A DNA stretch of 64,000 nucleotides from Oscillospiraceae bacterium (lineage in GTDB: Bacteria > Bacillota > Clostridia > Oscillospirales > CAG-272): the NCBI GenBank assembly GCA_015064155.1, contig SVST01000004.1, positions 1-64,000 of the forward strand, given 5' to 3'. The notes beneath the pieces are model-generated. The model was not told the DNA's origin and ran no database searches. It saw nothing but the letters and a program-made list of their open reading frames with translations. Below, in pieces: positions 26,752 to 36,150 of this stretch. Numbering within the stretch: the first letter of the stretch is position 1; every line of letters begins with the position of its first letter. A program made the position numbers and the translations under genes.

Positions 26752-27687
26752 ATGAAAATCAGTGTACAGTCGCAACGTCTGACCGGTCAGTACGGCATCG
26801 AAAAGGCATACCGCTACATTCGCGAGGCGGGATTTGAAGCCATCGATTGGAACATCGATACCGAATGGAAATTCGAAGCGGTAAAGACGGCAAAAGAACT
26901 CCAAAATCTTTGTATTTTTGAAAAATCCCAAGAGGAAATCGACGCATATTTTGCCGCCGAGCTTGCCGAGATCCGCAAAAACGGGCTTGCAATCACGCAG
27001 GCGCACGCACCGTTCGGATGCTATGAGTCGCGCCGCCCCGACATTTTGGAATATGCCATCTCAATCTACAAAAACATGATTCTGTTTTTGGATCGCGTGG
27101 GCTGTCAATACGTCGTCATCCACGGCATTTCCAAGCGAGAGCTGTGGGAGGAAACGCAGGAGGAGATTGATGCGCTCAACCGTCACCTCTACGAAAGCCT
27201 GATTCCCACCCTGCAACAAACCAAGCAGATCACGGTCTGCCTGGAAAATCTCTTTTCGGGTACGATCAAACTGGCGCGCGGTGTTTGGGAGGGACATTGC
27301 TCCGACCCGCACCTTGCCGCCGCGGAAATTGACCGCCTCAACAGCTTGGCAGGCAAAAAGTGCTTCGGACTTTGCCTGGATACGGGACACCTCAACCTCT
27401 TGCGCAAGCCGATGCATTCCTATATTCCGATCGTCGGAGATCGCATCGTATGCCTGCACATCCACGACAATCTGCAAAATGCCGACAGCCACATGATGCC
27501 CTACGTCGGCTCGATCTGGTGGAAGTACTTCCTGGAGGAAATGAAAAAGATCGGATACGCGGGTGACCTCAGCTTTGAAACCTTTGCACAGGTCGATCAA
27601 AAGCGACTGCCCGAAGAGCTGCTCCCCGCATTCCTCTGCGCCATTGCCGATATCGGAAAGTATTTCAAAACGCAATTGGAGCAATAA
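26752..27687 (+). CDS. Sugar phosphate isomerase/epimerase-like TIM-barrel protein, copy 2
   Basis: Also 311 residues and clearly a tandem duplicate of the previous gene (YIREAGFEAIDWNID, AHAPFGCYESRRPDILEY, VCLENLF, FGLCLDTGHLNLL, CLHIHDNLQNADSHM, SFETFAQ). It starts 13 bases after copy 1, with AAGGAGG upstream. Equal length and shared metal ligands suggest both are active, possibly on related substrates. It ends the operon, followed by a terminator. Confidence 0.85.
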   Translation: MKISVQSQRLTGQYGIEKAYRYIREAGFEAIDWNIDTEWKFEAVKTAKELQNLCIFEKSQEEIDAYFAAELAEIRKNGLAITQAHAPFGCYESRRPDILEYAISIYKNMILFLDRVGCQYVVIHGISKRELWEETQEEIDALNRHLYESLIPTLQQTKQITVCLENLFSGTIKLARGVWEGHCSDPHLAAAEIDRLNSLAGKKCFGLCLDTGHLNLLRKPMHSYIPIVGDRIVCLHIHDNLQNADSHMMPYVGSIWWKYFLEEMKKIGYAGDLSFETFAQVDQKRLPEELLPAFLCAIADIGKYFKTQLEQ

Positions 27688-27694
27688 AGACAAC

Positions 27695-27738
27695 ACCGCC
27701 GAGCGCAACCGAACGGTTACACTCGGCGGTATTTTTTG
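27695..27738 (+). terminator. Terminator after the isomerase pair
   Basis: ACCGCCGAG and CTCGGCGGT pair across an 18-base loop that itself holds CGAACGGTT, followed by ATTTTTTG. It marks the last clearly chromosomal feature before the integrase. Confidence 0.75.
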
Positions 27739-27957
27739 CAATCGTCACTCCAAGGGCATGTTATCATCGCAGCCAAAATCATCCTTCAACAAAAGATCCC
27801 AAGCAAAAGCTGTAATTTCGATGAATTGTCAATGATTACGAAAAGTCTGCGCACTTATTTTCAGTGAACGTACATAACAATGGTATAATGTTTAGCAGTG
27901 GTTATCTTACTAAAAAACGGTGACCGCTGTTATATTTTTATCAAAGGAAGTGGAACA

Positions 27958-28887
27958 ATGTTATACAAAGAATGGCTGTCAAATTGGCTTGAAAACTATG
28001 TGAAACCGTCGGCAAAAAGGCGGACTTATACTCGTTATAAGGAGATTGTGGAACAACATATAAATCCGCAACTTGGTTATTTGGAACTATCTGAAATGAC
28101 ACCGTATGTGCTCCAATGTTATATAACAAGCCTGTTGAAAAACGGTAATTTACGCACAAGCAAAGGGTTGTCTGCAAACTCCGTAAATTCGATTATTACA
28201 GTCATACAGAACACCTTAAAAACGGCATACTCGCTCGGTCTGATTGGTGAATATGTGGGAGATAAGATTAAACGCCCGCGAGTAAGCGAAAAGAAAGTTG
28301 AGTGCTTTTCTATCAGCGAGCAAAAGAAGATCGAACAATTTATTTTGAATGAAAAAAACACGAGATTCTTTGGCGTTTTGCTCTGCTTGTATACAGGGCT
28401 TCGAATCGGTGAACTGTTAGCGTTGGAATGGTCGGATATTGATATGAGCAAGGGTGAGCTTCAAGTAAACAAGACATGCCATTATGGAAAAGATGAGAAC
28501 GGTGTGTTCCGTCGGATTACCGATGTTCCAAAAACACAAGCCTCCATTCGCACCATACCAATCCCAAAGCAGTTGATGCCGTATTTGCGGGAGGCAAAGA
28601 AAAAGAGCTGTTCAACACACATCGTATCAAACGGCTCAACCCCTATGTCAACCAGATCGTATCAACGCAGCTTTGCTTCGATACTCCAAAAACTCAACAT
28701 TCAACACCGTGGGTTTCACTCCTTGCGGCATACATTCGCAACGCGCGCGTTAGAATGCGGAATGGATGTCAAAACCTTGGCGGAGATCCTCGGTCATAAA
28801 AATCCGACAGTAACGCTGAATCGGTACGCACACTCTTTAATGGATCATAAAAAGGAAATGATGAACAAGCTGGGGAAGATTTTATAG
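27958..28887 (+). CDS. Tyrosine recombinase (phage-type integrase)
   Basis: The 309-residue protein has an N-terminal SAM-like core-binding domain (about 1-110; LYKEWLSNWLENYVKPSAKRR) and a C-terminal catalytic domain with all signature residues: Arg in YTGLRIGELLALEW, HSLRHTFATRALE (His-x-x-Arg), LGHKNPTVTLNRYAH (His and the Tyr nucleophile). It would integrate or excise the island that follows. The ATG at 27958 with AAGGAAG upstream is preferred to an upstream GTG. An extended -10 TGGTATAAT lies at 27881-27889. Base composition drops to AT-rich from here on. Confidence 0.93.
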   Translation: MLYKEWLSNWLENYVKPSAKRRTYTRYKEIVEQHINPQLGYLELSEMTPYVLQCYITSLLKNGNLRTSKGLSANSVNSIITVIQNTLKTAYSLGLIGEYVGDKIKRPRVSEKKVECFSISEQKKIEQFILNEKNTRFFGVLLCLYTGLRIGELLALEWSDIDMSKGELQVNKTCHYGKDENGVFRRITDVPKTQASIRTIPIPKQLMPYLREAKKKSCSTHIVSNGSTPMSTRSYQRSFASILQKLNIQHRGFHSLRHTFATRALECGMDVKTLAEILGHKNPTVTLNRYAHSLMDHKKEMMNKLGKIL

Positions 28888-28904
28888 GGTTTTTGGTCAC
28901 CGAA

Positions 28905-29059
28905 TGGTATAATAGGCGTAAAAATGTATATAGACATTATATCATAAATATGTGAATAAGGCAACATTTTTGTGAAAAAAAGTCGAATTTTTTGTGAATT
29001 TATCAGTTTCTCTTTTTATGGATGAACTTTTCCTCAAAATATGATCACCTATTATACCA
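28905..29059. repeat. 12-bp inverted repeat bounding the gap before the island operon
   Basis: TGGTATAATAGG (28905-28916) and CCTATTATACCA (29048-29059) are perfect inverted copies 131 bases apart; each is also followed by a copy of the AATAGGCG motif on the plus strand. The left copy contains an extended -10 facing right. Between them lies AT-rich DNA without a gene. They could be binding sites for the integrase or a regulator, or two opposing -10 elements. Confidence 0.4.
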
Positions 29060-29114
29060 ATAGGCGAACAGAAATAAAACGGAGTTGTTCATCTATGGAA
29101 AGGAACTTTTTATT

Positions 29115-29705
29115 ATGACACAAGCAGTTGCAATTACTTGTCCCGGATGCGGCGAAAGATTAACACTTGAAATGAAAAAATGTCCCTCTTGTCACGGTCC
29201 TGTTACGATTTCAACGTTCAATAGCGTATATTCCATGTCACCATTAGACACCAATAAATATGCTAACACCTACAGAAAGGCCTTGAGTGAGAACCCGGAC
29301 GATAAAAGACTCCATATTTCCGTTGCCATGTGCTATTTGAAGTTGAACTTATACGATAAGGCACTGCCCGCTTTTGAAAAGGCAATAGAGGATAATTTTG
29401 ATAATTCCGAGGCTTTCTTCTACGCGGCCGTTTGCCTTCTGAAAGGTAAAAAGGCGTTTTTACAACCCCGCCCTATCATTGACAAAATCATGGAATACAT
29501 TGATGCCGCGATAATGATAGAACCCAAAGGGATTTATTATTACTTTTTGGCTTACATCAAGTACGATTTTTTTGCACGGAAATCGTACATTACCTCTCCC
29601 AATTACGAAGAAACCTTGATTATGGCAAAGCAAGCGGGATTCACCGATCTTGATACTGCCCAACTTTTCGATATTTTGCGCGTAGAAAAGCCCGGTTGCT
29701 TGTAA
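29115..29705 (+). CDS. Zinc-ribbon and TPR-like helical protein (island gene 1)
   Basis: The 196-residue protein has an N-terminal zinc ribbon with two CxxC pairs (CPGCGERLTLEMKKCPSC, residues about 9-26), then helical repeats of TPR type (LHISVAMCYLKLNLYDKALP, AFEKAIEDNFDNSEAFFYAA). There is no membrane segment. It is the first gene of the island operon, 45 bases before the HerA-like ATPase, and may act as an adaptor. The ATG follows AAGGAAC; an upstream TTG is less likely. I do not recognise the full-length family. Confidence 0.7.
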   Translation: MTQAVAITCPGCGERLTLEMKKCPSCHGPVTISTFNSVYSMSPLDTNKYANTYRKALSENPDDKRLHISVAMCYLKLNLYDKALPAFEKAIEDNFDNSEAFFYAAVCLLKGKKAFLQPRPIIDKIMEYIDAAIMIEPKGIYYYFLAYIKYDFFARKSYITSPNYEETLIMAKQAGFTDLDTAQLFDILRVEKPGCL

Positions 29706-29750
29706 TTTCAAAATTTTACCACCCTCGCTACGATGGAAGGAGAATCTATT

Positions 29751-32438
29751 ATGGAAAACCGTATTTCTTTTGAACCACTAACAAACGGCGAAGGTGTTGC
29801 CTTGGGAGTAATTGAAATTACGTCTATCCCTCACATTTCTATCATTGATCCCCGTGCAAAGGCTGATGACATTGTAGAGAGATACAAAAATGAAATAAAT
29901 GGATTGCTTACCGAAGTTCATCAGATCTACAAAGATGTAAGCGTAAAAGACCAATCCTATAAAGATATTGCTTTGGAACTTTTGTGGACAACCCACGAGG
30001 TAAAAAACCAACCCTACAATGCGGAAATCAAGCTTTTTATAATTGTGAGAAGCATTGATGCAAATGAGAAAAAAGCAAAAGGGTTGGTGTCAAGCCTTCT
30101 GAAAATATTCAAGACTACACTTCATTCTCAGCGATATGAAATCAAAGAAAGCTCGTATAACGATATTTCGCCAATTATATCGAATATAAATGACAATAGT
30201 ATAACGGCCATTGTCAAAGATGAGAAAGTTTCTAACCTTCAAAATGCCGCGTTGCCTTATTGCTATGCATTTGATAAAATCTCGTCATCAAACAACTTTA
30301 GTAAAATCGTTGGCTCACTGATTGACTATTCCAATTGTGCAATATCCGTTCAGTTGATGCCCACCACCTTCACAGCCCAAGAATCAACCGAGTTAGATAG
30401 AATCACACAGGTATTGGATACGTTGAGCCACGGTGTAATGGAACACGGTATCGGACACGTCAGCTTCACCTTGGCAAAAAAGCATTCTGATACTTATCGC
30501 TATTACGCATCGCACAAATCAATGCCGTTATATCTTTTTAACGTCTTGATTTACGGCGACCAAGAGGCTGTAACTCATATTGCCGCCCAGCTCTCGGGAT
30601 TTTTAGCAACAAGCGGCGACCAAACAACAAGCTTGAAGCTTGTTTCGTTACAAAAAAATGAGGTAAATAAAGATAACAATTTCTATCCTTTACCGTGGGC
30701 TATCAATGAAGTTTTGATGCAAATTAAGCATCGCAACTCTCCGCTTTGGAACTCCCGTCAATTCTCTAAAGCTTTATATCGTTTACCTTATGTTATTGGA
30801 GGCGATGAGGCTGCTTCTTTCTTTAGACTTCCCGTTGGAAGCATGAACGTTTCTGCCGGGTTACAGATAAATCAGTCCAACAAAGGCGAGAAAAAATACA
30901 CCGATAATATCATTAACTCCGGTGATATTATCGTGGGCAAATTAAGATCCTCTTCAAACGGTGATACGATTGGTTTTTCTCTTAAAGATCTTGCCAAGCA
31001 TATGCTCGTTGTAGGCACTCCCGGTTCAGGAAAAACAACCTTCTCCGTCAGCTTGCTTGATAGACTTTGGAAAGACCATCATATTCCGTTCTTGGTAATA
31101 GAACCTGCAAAAAATGAATACCGAGCGTTGGTTCAAAGCATTCCCGAATTACAAGTGTTTACCCCCGGGAAAAATTTTATATCCCCTTTCGTATTCAATC
31201 CCTTTGTTCCTCCCAAAAACGTAAAACTTGAAACATATAAATCCACACTGAAAACAGCATTCGCAGCCGCCGTTTCGATGTCAACCCCTCTGGATAAGAT
31301 TTTCGAAGAATCCATCAATAACTGCTATTCTGATTTCAGATGGGTGGATACATATACAGTTGATGATAAAGGCAAAACATTCAACATCGCAGACTTCATC
31401 AAATGTTTCCAACAAACATTTGATGAAATCGGATATACAGGTGATGCAAAAAACATTGGACGCGCAGGCGTAGTTCGTTTGAATAGCCTTGTGAATCTTT
31501 TCGATAATTATCACTCTATTCCTATCGAAGATCTGTTGCAAAAGCCTACGATTATTGAACTTGCTGCGATTGAAAATTCAGATCAAAAGGCTTTGATTAT
31601 CTCTTTGTTGCTTTTGTCAATTTTGGCTTATGTAAATGCTAACTATGTTGGCGAAGGCGGCTTGAAAAATGTGATTATGCTTGAAGAAGCACACGTCCTT
31701 TTGGATTCTGATAGCAACAAAGGCGAAGGCGAAGCCAATCCAAGTGCAATAGCGCAAGGGCTTGTCAAACGAATGTTGGCAGAAATTCGGTCTTATGGTG
31801 TTGGATTGGTAATAGCCGATCAATCACCGCGGAAAGTGACAACCGATGTTGTGGCACTCACGGATATGAAGATGGTGTTCCGATTAGTTGAAGGTGCCGA
31901 CAAGCAAATCATGAGTGACAGTACCAATATGTCCGAGGCGCAGAGCCAACGAATGTCCAAATTAAAGCCCGGCGAAGCATTCTTGTTCTTCAACAAATTG
32001 GACGAGCCGGAAGAAGTGATAACACCCGATTACAGGCTTGAAAACAACATAAGCATATCGCTCTCCGATGCAGGTATAAAAGAATTAACAACCTATTGGA
32101 ACGATAAATCGGACAAATTAAGACCTTATCCCCAATGTGCATATTGTCAAAGTTGTTCAAACGGTTGTGACTACTATAGGCGTGTTCTTGCTCGTGAAGT
32201 TGCACGGCGTATTTTTGTGAGAAACTTTAAGCCAGCCGATGATAAATTTGACGTAGTTATAAAAGTGTTTGGTCGAATAAGCAAACTTGTATGCGACGAA
32301 CTCAATGATGAACCGTTCACTCCCGAATTGTTGTCTTGTGTAAAGTTGCATTTATGGCGAAAAATCAAATACGGTACAAAAATACCAATTAAAGACATTC
32401 AAATCGAAAACTCTTTGAAAAAGGTTAAGGAGAAATAA
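29751..32438 (+). CDS. HerA-like (DUF87) ATPase with a C-terminal Cys cluster (island gene 2)
   Basis: The 895-residue protein has an N-terminal region of about 370 residues without recognised motifs, then a HerA/FtsK-type ATPase: Walker A VVGTPGSGKTTFS (about residue 420), Walker B NVIMLEEAHVLLD (about 640), and a downstream sensor-type segment VIADQSPRKVTTDVV. Near residue 796 is CAYCQSCSNGC, a CxxCxxCxxxC cluster that could hold Fe-S or zinc. HerA-type hexamers move DNA or other polymers; no NurA-type nuclease is nearby, so a DNA role is not established. The second ATG is chosen for the GGAAGGAG 8 bases upstream. Confidence 0.8.
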   Translation: MENRISFEPLTNGEGVALGVIEITSIPHISIIDPRAKADDIVERYKNEINGLLTEVHQIYKDVSVKDQSYKDIALELLWTTHEVKNQPYNAEIKLFIIVRSIDANEKKAKGLVSSLLKIFKTTLHSQRYEIKESSYNDISPIISNINDNSITAIVKDEKVSNLQNAALPYCYAFDKISSSNNFSKIVGSLIDYSNCAISVQLMPTTFTAQESTELDRITQVLDTLSHGVMEHGIGHVSFTLAKKHSDTYRYYASHKSMPLYLFNVLIYGDQEAVTHIAAQLSGFLATSGDQTTSLKLVSLQKNEVNKDNNFYPLPWAINEVLMQIKHRNSPLWNSRQFSKALYRLPYVIGGDEAASFFRLPVGSMNVSAGLQINQSNKGEKKYTDNIINSGDIIVGKLRSSSNGDTIGFSLKDLAKHMLVVGTPGSGKTTFSVSLLDRLWKDHHIPFLVIEPAKNEYRALVQSIPELQVFTPGKNFISPFVFNPFVPPKNVKLETYKSTLKTAFAAAVSMSTPLDKIFEESINNCYSDFRWVDTYTVDDKGKTFNIADFIKCFQQTFDEIGYTGDAKNIGRAGVVRLNSLVNLFDNYHSIPIEDLLQKPTIIELAAIENSDQKALIISLLLLSILAYVNANYVGEGGLKNVIMLEEAHVLLDSDSNKGEGEANPSAIAQGLVKRMLAEIRSYGVGLVIADQSPRKVTTDVVALTDMKMVFRLVEGADKQIMSDSTNMSEAQSQRMSKLKPGEAFLFFNKLDEPEEVITPDYRLENNISISLSDAGIKELTTYWNDKSDKLRPYPQCAYCQSCSNGCDYYRRVLAREVARRIFVRNFKPADDKFDVVIKVFGRISKLVCDELNDEPFTPELLSCVKLHLWRKIKYGTKIPIKDIQIENSLKKVKEK

Positions 32439-32440
32439 AA

Positions 32441-34159
32441 ATGGGTGACGAATACGATAGCTCCGTAGATGTATCAGACATTGATACATCGAGCGATTCG
32501 TCGGCTGATGATTCCGTTGATACTCCTTCCGATGATTATTCGGAAAGCACAGATGATTTTTCCGAGGATACATCAAGCAATGATGATGAAGAAATAACGG
32601 ATGCCATACCAGACGAAATAACCGAAGATACATATGATGACTCAACAACTGACCTTGCCGAGGATAATTTTGATGTTCCCGAAGATATTGAAGAAAATAT
32701 ATCTTCTGAAAACTTTGAAGAAACGACGGAAGATATACCCGAGGATATTTTGGAGGACACGGAAGAAGAGATCGTTGAGGAGTCCCAAGAAAGCACCGAC
32801 GACAGTTTTGATGACATACCCGAAGATACTGAATCGGATGAAACCGAAGTTGAAGTATCCTCTGATATTCCCGAAGAAGTTGAAGAAGACGTTGAACCTG
32901 AAGTTACCGATGAGATTGTGGAAGAAGCCGAAGTTGTTGATGAACCTGACGAAGCAGAACCTACTGACGATCTTACAGAGCAAGAAACCGGGGCAGTTGA
33001 TGAAACCACCGAGATAGAACCTGCCGAAGAAGTTGCAGAGGAAGATGCTGAGGTCGTTGATGAAATCGAAGAAGCGGAAACCGCTGACGAACTTGCCGAG
33101 GAAGAAACCGAGGTGGTTGAAGAAACCGCCGAAGCCGAAACCGCTGACGAACTCGCGGAGGAAGAAGCTGAGGTTGTTGATGAATCCACCGAAGCAGAAA
33201 CCGCTGATGAACTCGCCGATGAAGAAACCGAAGTGGTTGAAGAAACCGCAAAAGCGGAAACCGCTGACGAATTTGCCGAGGAAGAAGCCGAGATTGTTGA
33301 CGAAACGACTCAAGCAAAAACTACCGATGAATTATTGAAAGAGGAAGCCGAGGTCGTTGATGAAGTTGACGAAGTAGAACCTGCCGAGAAGCTTACAGAG
33401 GAAGAAACCAAGGTCGTTGATGAAACCGCCGAAGCCGAAACCGCTAACGAACTTACAGAGGAAGAGGCAGAGGTTGTGGATGAATCCGTCGAAGCGGAAC
33501 CCGCCGACGAACTCGCTGAGAAAGAAGATCTCACCAAAGCAGTTTCAAGCAATACACATTTTGGAACCACTATTGATGGTGGCAAATCAAGTGGCGGTGG
33601 AGGCAATTTTGTATGTCCTGCGTGTCAACAATCGCCGTGTGTATGTAACGAAAATGCTGATGGTGGCAAAAATCTTAAAGAGATCAACAATGACCGGCCC
33701 AACTTCTTTAAAAGAATATGGGATAAAACAAAACCAATTCGAACGTTCGGTAATGTTGTAGCCACGGTTGCATCCGCGGCGATACCATCTGCGACGGAAG
33801 CTCCAAAAAATCAGTATGTAGATACAATTCCTAAAACGGAAATTGTCCGTCCCATAGAGAATTATAAAACCGATAGCAGAAAAACAAAGCAAGAAAAGCT
33901 CAACGAGGATTTCTCAAAAATGGAATCCAAGAAAAAAAGCAACAATGATGTAATACCACAGACGGCAGAGCGCGCAGGCAGCAGTGGCGATACTCCCAAT
34001 TCTTCTCCGGATTTTGAAATTATCGAGGATGAAGATGGATTGCCAACAGAAATTATCGTACATGCAAAATCACAGCAAGGATTGAAATCCGTGTCGGAGG
34101 ATGGTGTTCCGATATATCGCAGAAAAGCAAATGCAGACCACCTTGACGTCAGCGATTGA
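32441..34159 (+). CDS. Highly acidic repeat protein with a Cys-rich motif (island gene 3)
   Basis: This 572-residue protein has an N-terminal half almost entirely Glu/Asp/Ser/Thr/Val, with about ten 20-residue repeats (EEAEVVDE..EAE.ADEL pattern) at residues 159-358. The C-terminal part has a Gly-rich linker, CPACQQSPCVC (possible zinc site, about residue 388), a basic stretch NFFKRIWDKTKP, a short hydrophobic segment and a charged tail. No signal peptide is visible. It starts 2 bases after the ATPase stop with AAGGAG upstream. Function is unknown; such an acidic chain could act as a spacer, DNA mimic or ion binder, but these are guesses. Confidence 0.7.
   Translation: MGDEYDSSVDVSDIDTSSDSSADDSVDTPSDDYSESTDDFSEDTSSNDDEEITDAIPDEITEDTYDDSTTDLAEDNFDVPEDIEENISSENFEETTEDIPEDILEDTEEEIVEESQESTDDSFDDIPEDTESDETEVEVSSDIPEEVEEDVEPEVTDEIVEEAEVVDEPDEAEPTDDLTEQETGAVDETTEIEPAEEVAEEDAEVVDEIEEAETADELAEEETEVVEETAEAETADELAEEEAEVVDESTEAETADELADEETEVVEETAKAETADEFAEEEAEIVDETTQAKTTDELLKEEAEVVDEVDEVEPAEKLTEEETKVVDETAEAETANELTEEEAEVVDESVEAEPADELAEKEDLTKAVSSNTHFGTTIDGGKSSGGGGNFVCPACQQSPCVCNENADGGKNLKEINNDRPNFFKRIWDKTKPIRTFGNVVATVASAAIPSATEAPKNQYVDTIPKTEIVRPIENYKTDSRKTKQEKLNEDFSKMESKKKSNNDVIPQTAERAGSSGDTPNSSPDFEIIEDEDGLPTEIIVHAKSQQGLKSVSEDGVPIYRRKANADHLDVSD
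32915..33514 (+). repeat. Ten tandem 60-bp in-frame repeats
   Basis: Units of exactly 60 bases encode 20-residue acidic repeats, with starts at 32915, 32975 and so on to 33455. Units 4-7 are most alike, while outer units diverge, as expected for expansion by recombination or slippage. The unit count may vary between strains. Confidence 0.8.
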
Positions 34160-34236
34160 AACGGAGGCGCGACGGAAGATTTGTTAAGAAAAGCAATAGA
34201 TAAAAAGTTCAAAATATAAAACGGAGGTAAGACTAA

Positions 34237-35433
34237 ATGGGACTTTTTAAGAAAAACCCCAATGAAGCAGCTTATCACGAAGGGCAAAAGCATTTTACCG
34301 ACGTGATAAAAAACACCGCACCCGGTGAGCTGCTGCTTTGGAGGCAACCCGAGGAGGATTTTAATACAAATTCTACCCTCATTGTTATGCCCGGAGAAAA
34401 GGCAATCTTTATCAAAGGCGGTACGGTTGAGCAAGTATTTGAAAATGGTACATATAAGCTCTCAACCGAGAACTATCCGTTCATTAGCAGACTGCGCAAC
34501 ATTCTTACGGGTGGTATCAGCACGTTCAATTGTGTTGTTTATTTCGTTAGAACGGCACATAGCATTGAAATTCGTTGGGGGACCGATTCACCGATTCAAG
34601 TACGCGATAAGATGCTTGGCATTGCTACGAAGCTTCGTTGCAGAGGTTCGTATAAAGTTGCTATCGAAAACCCTGCAAAATTCCTTGAAAAGCTGGTTGG
34701 AAACAATATTCCTTTTCAGTTTCAAGAGCAGTTGGATGATTATTTCATATCGGAATTCCAAAGCAAAATCAAATCTATTATTGCAAGAGCATTAAATGAA
34801 TCCAACACCGAGCTGTTGGGAATAGATGCTCGTTTAGACGAGTTCTCCGATATGATTCAGCCGTATATGCAAGAAACGCTTGATCATTACGGCTTGCGTT
34901 GTGTGAAATTCGTGGTTTCTGCGATTGACGTTGACGATGACGTTCTTCGTAGAAGATACGATGAAATCGGAATGAACGCATACGAGGAAAGAAGGATGGC
35001 AAATGCCAAGACTATGAGCCAACGTGAGTCGATGGATGTTCTTGGTGACGATTGGGGGAAACAGCAATCGGCTGAAATTCTTCGTGATTTAGCAAACAAT
35101 CCCGGCGCAGGTGGAATCGGTGCTATGGGTGCGGGAATGGGGATGGGTATGGCGGCAGGTTCGGTTTTCGGCAATATGGCCAACCAAATGTTCGAGCCGA
35201 TGGCAAACAGTCCTCGTCAAAGCGCTACCCCTTTGGCAACACCTGTTGGAGCTCCTTCGGGTAGGTTTACTCAACAATCGGCTGCCCCGCAACCGACAGC
35301 AGAAGCTTCAATGCCCGCTGCAACAGAAGACCCCGTTGAAACGCTTGCCAAGCTAAAACGTATGTTGGACGCAGACTTGATCAATCAAAGCGAATACGAT
35401 GCTAAAAAAGCAGAAATATTGAGCCGTATATGA
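34237..35433 (+). CDS. SPFH/band-7 protein with C-terminal SHOCT motif (island gene 4)
   Basis: The 398-residue protein resembles YdjI-type SPFH proteins: an N-terminal GLFKKNPNEA, LLWRQPEEDFNTNSTLIVMP near residue 35, the SPFH core (about 45-240), a helical stretch, a Gly/Met-rich low-complexity segment (about 288-310; GAMGAGMGMGMAAGSVFG), and a C-terminal SHOCT motif ETLAKLKRMLDADLINQSEY. SPFH proteins form membrane-associated ring-like oligomers and often scaffold partner complexes. AACGGAGG precedes the start. It suggests that the island system assembles at the membrane. Confidence 0.85.
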   Translation: MGLFKKNPNEAAYHEGQKHFTDVIKNTAPGELLLWRQPEEDFNTNSTLIVMPGEKAIFIKGGTVEQVFENGTYKLSTENYPFISRLRNILTGGISTFNCVVYFVRTAHSIEIRWGTDSPIQVRDKMLGIATKLRCRGSYKVAIENPAKFLEKLVGNNIPFQFQEQLDDYFISEFQSKIKSIIARALNESNTELLGIDARLDEFSDMIQPYMQETLDHYGLRCVKFVVSAIDVDDDVLRRRYDEIGMNAYEERRMANAKTMSQRESMDVLGDDWGKQQSAEILRDLANNPGAGGIGAMGAGMGMGMAAGSVFGNMANQMFEPMANSPRQSATPLATPVGAPSGRFTQQSAAPQPTAEASMPAATEDPVETLAKLKRMLDADLINQSEYDAKKAEILSRI

Positions 35434-35444
35434 GGTGAATGAGT

Positions 35445-36122
35445 ATGAGAAAAAATATTATAAAAGGTACTCTTTGCGCGATATTTCCGTTTTTATTCAA
35501 CGTAATCTTTTTTGCGTTTGGAGGCACCCACCATCCCGCGTCGGTTTGGATTTCTTATGCTTGGATACACGTTGCGTATCTTATCATGATTGCGACTCCA
35601 TTGCTTTCCGGAAAAGCAAAAAGTGCAATGATTTACAATTTTGCTACCGGTCAAATATCCACGCTGTACTTCGGAGTTGAATTGATTATCGGACTGATTT
35701 TTATTTTCATCGGTGTAAACAGTGTCAAGGTGCCGATTATCATCCAATTAATTCCTTTCTGCTTGTTTTTGCTTATCTTTTTAAGCATCCTGCTACACAA
35801 CGAACATAGCGCAGACAACGAGAAAAGAAGAATGGTTGAGATTGCCTTTATCAAATCAGCAGCCTCTCAGACCAAAATTTTGATGGAACATACTTCAGAT
35901 CCGACTTTGAAAAATAAGATCGAAAAGATTTACGATTTGATTCATTCAAGTCCTTCCAGATCAAACCCCTCTGCAAAAGCACTTGAAACCAATGTTATGA
36001 TGATGTTGAATGACTTGGAATTGCTTTTAGAGGAAAACAAGCTTGATGATGCAAACCGGCTCATCGGTAAAATTCACTACACAATGGAAAAACGCAACCA
36101 AATCGTTGCCTTTTCAAATTAA
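35445..36122 (+). CDS. Four-helix membrane protein with cytoplasmic tail (island gene 5)
   Basis: The 225-residue protein has four hydrophobic segments in the first 120 residues and a soluble helical C-terminal half of about 105 residues (SAASQTKILMEHTSDPTLKN, LNDLELLLEENKLDDANRLI). The ATG at 35445 has GAGGTG about 7 bases upstream; an ATG 6 bases earlier is possible. I do not recognise the family. It starts 11 bases after the SPFH gene, so co-translation is likely. Confidence 0.65.
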   Translation: MRKNIIKGTLCAIFPFLFNVIFFAFGGTHHPASVWISYAWIHVAYLIMIATPLLSGKAKSAMIYNFATGQISTLYFGVELIIGLIFIFIGVNSVKVPIIIQLIPFCLFLLIFLSILLHNEHSADNEKRRMVEIAFIKSAASQTKILMEHTSDPTLKNKIEKIYDLIHSSPSRSNPSAKALETNVMMMLNDLELLLEENKLDDANRLIGKIHYTMEKRNQIVAFSN

Positions 36123-36150
36123 AATTTTTTAACAAAAGGAGAGTAAGAAA

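Noticed and set aside
29751-32438. HerA-NurA DNA repair pair or a known HerA-based defence system
   Set aside because: No nuclease, Sir2 or DUF4297-type effector gene is found next to the ATPase.
32915-33514. Possible CRISPR-like array
   Set aside because: Repeats are contiguous, in frame and 60 bp with no unique spacers; they code for protein. No cas genes are present.
32536-33606. Ser-rich and Phe/Gly-rich frames opposite the acidic repeat protein
   Set aside because: These low-complexity frames arise from reading the 60-bp Glu-rich repeats in other frames.
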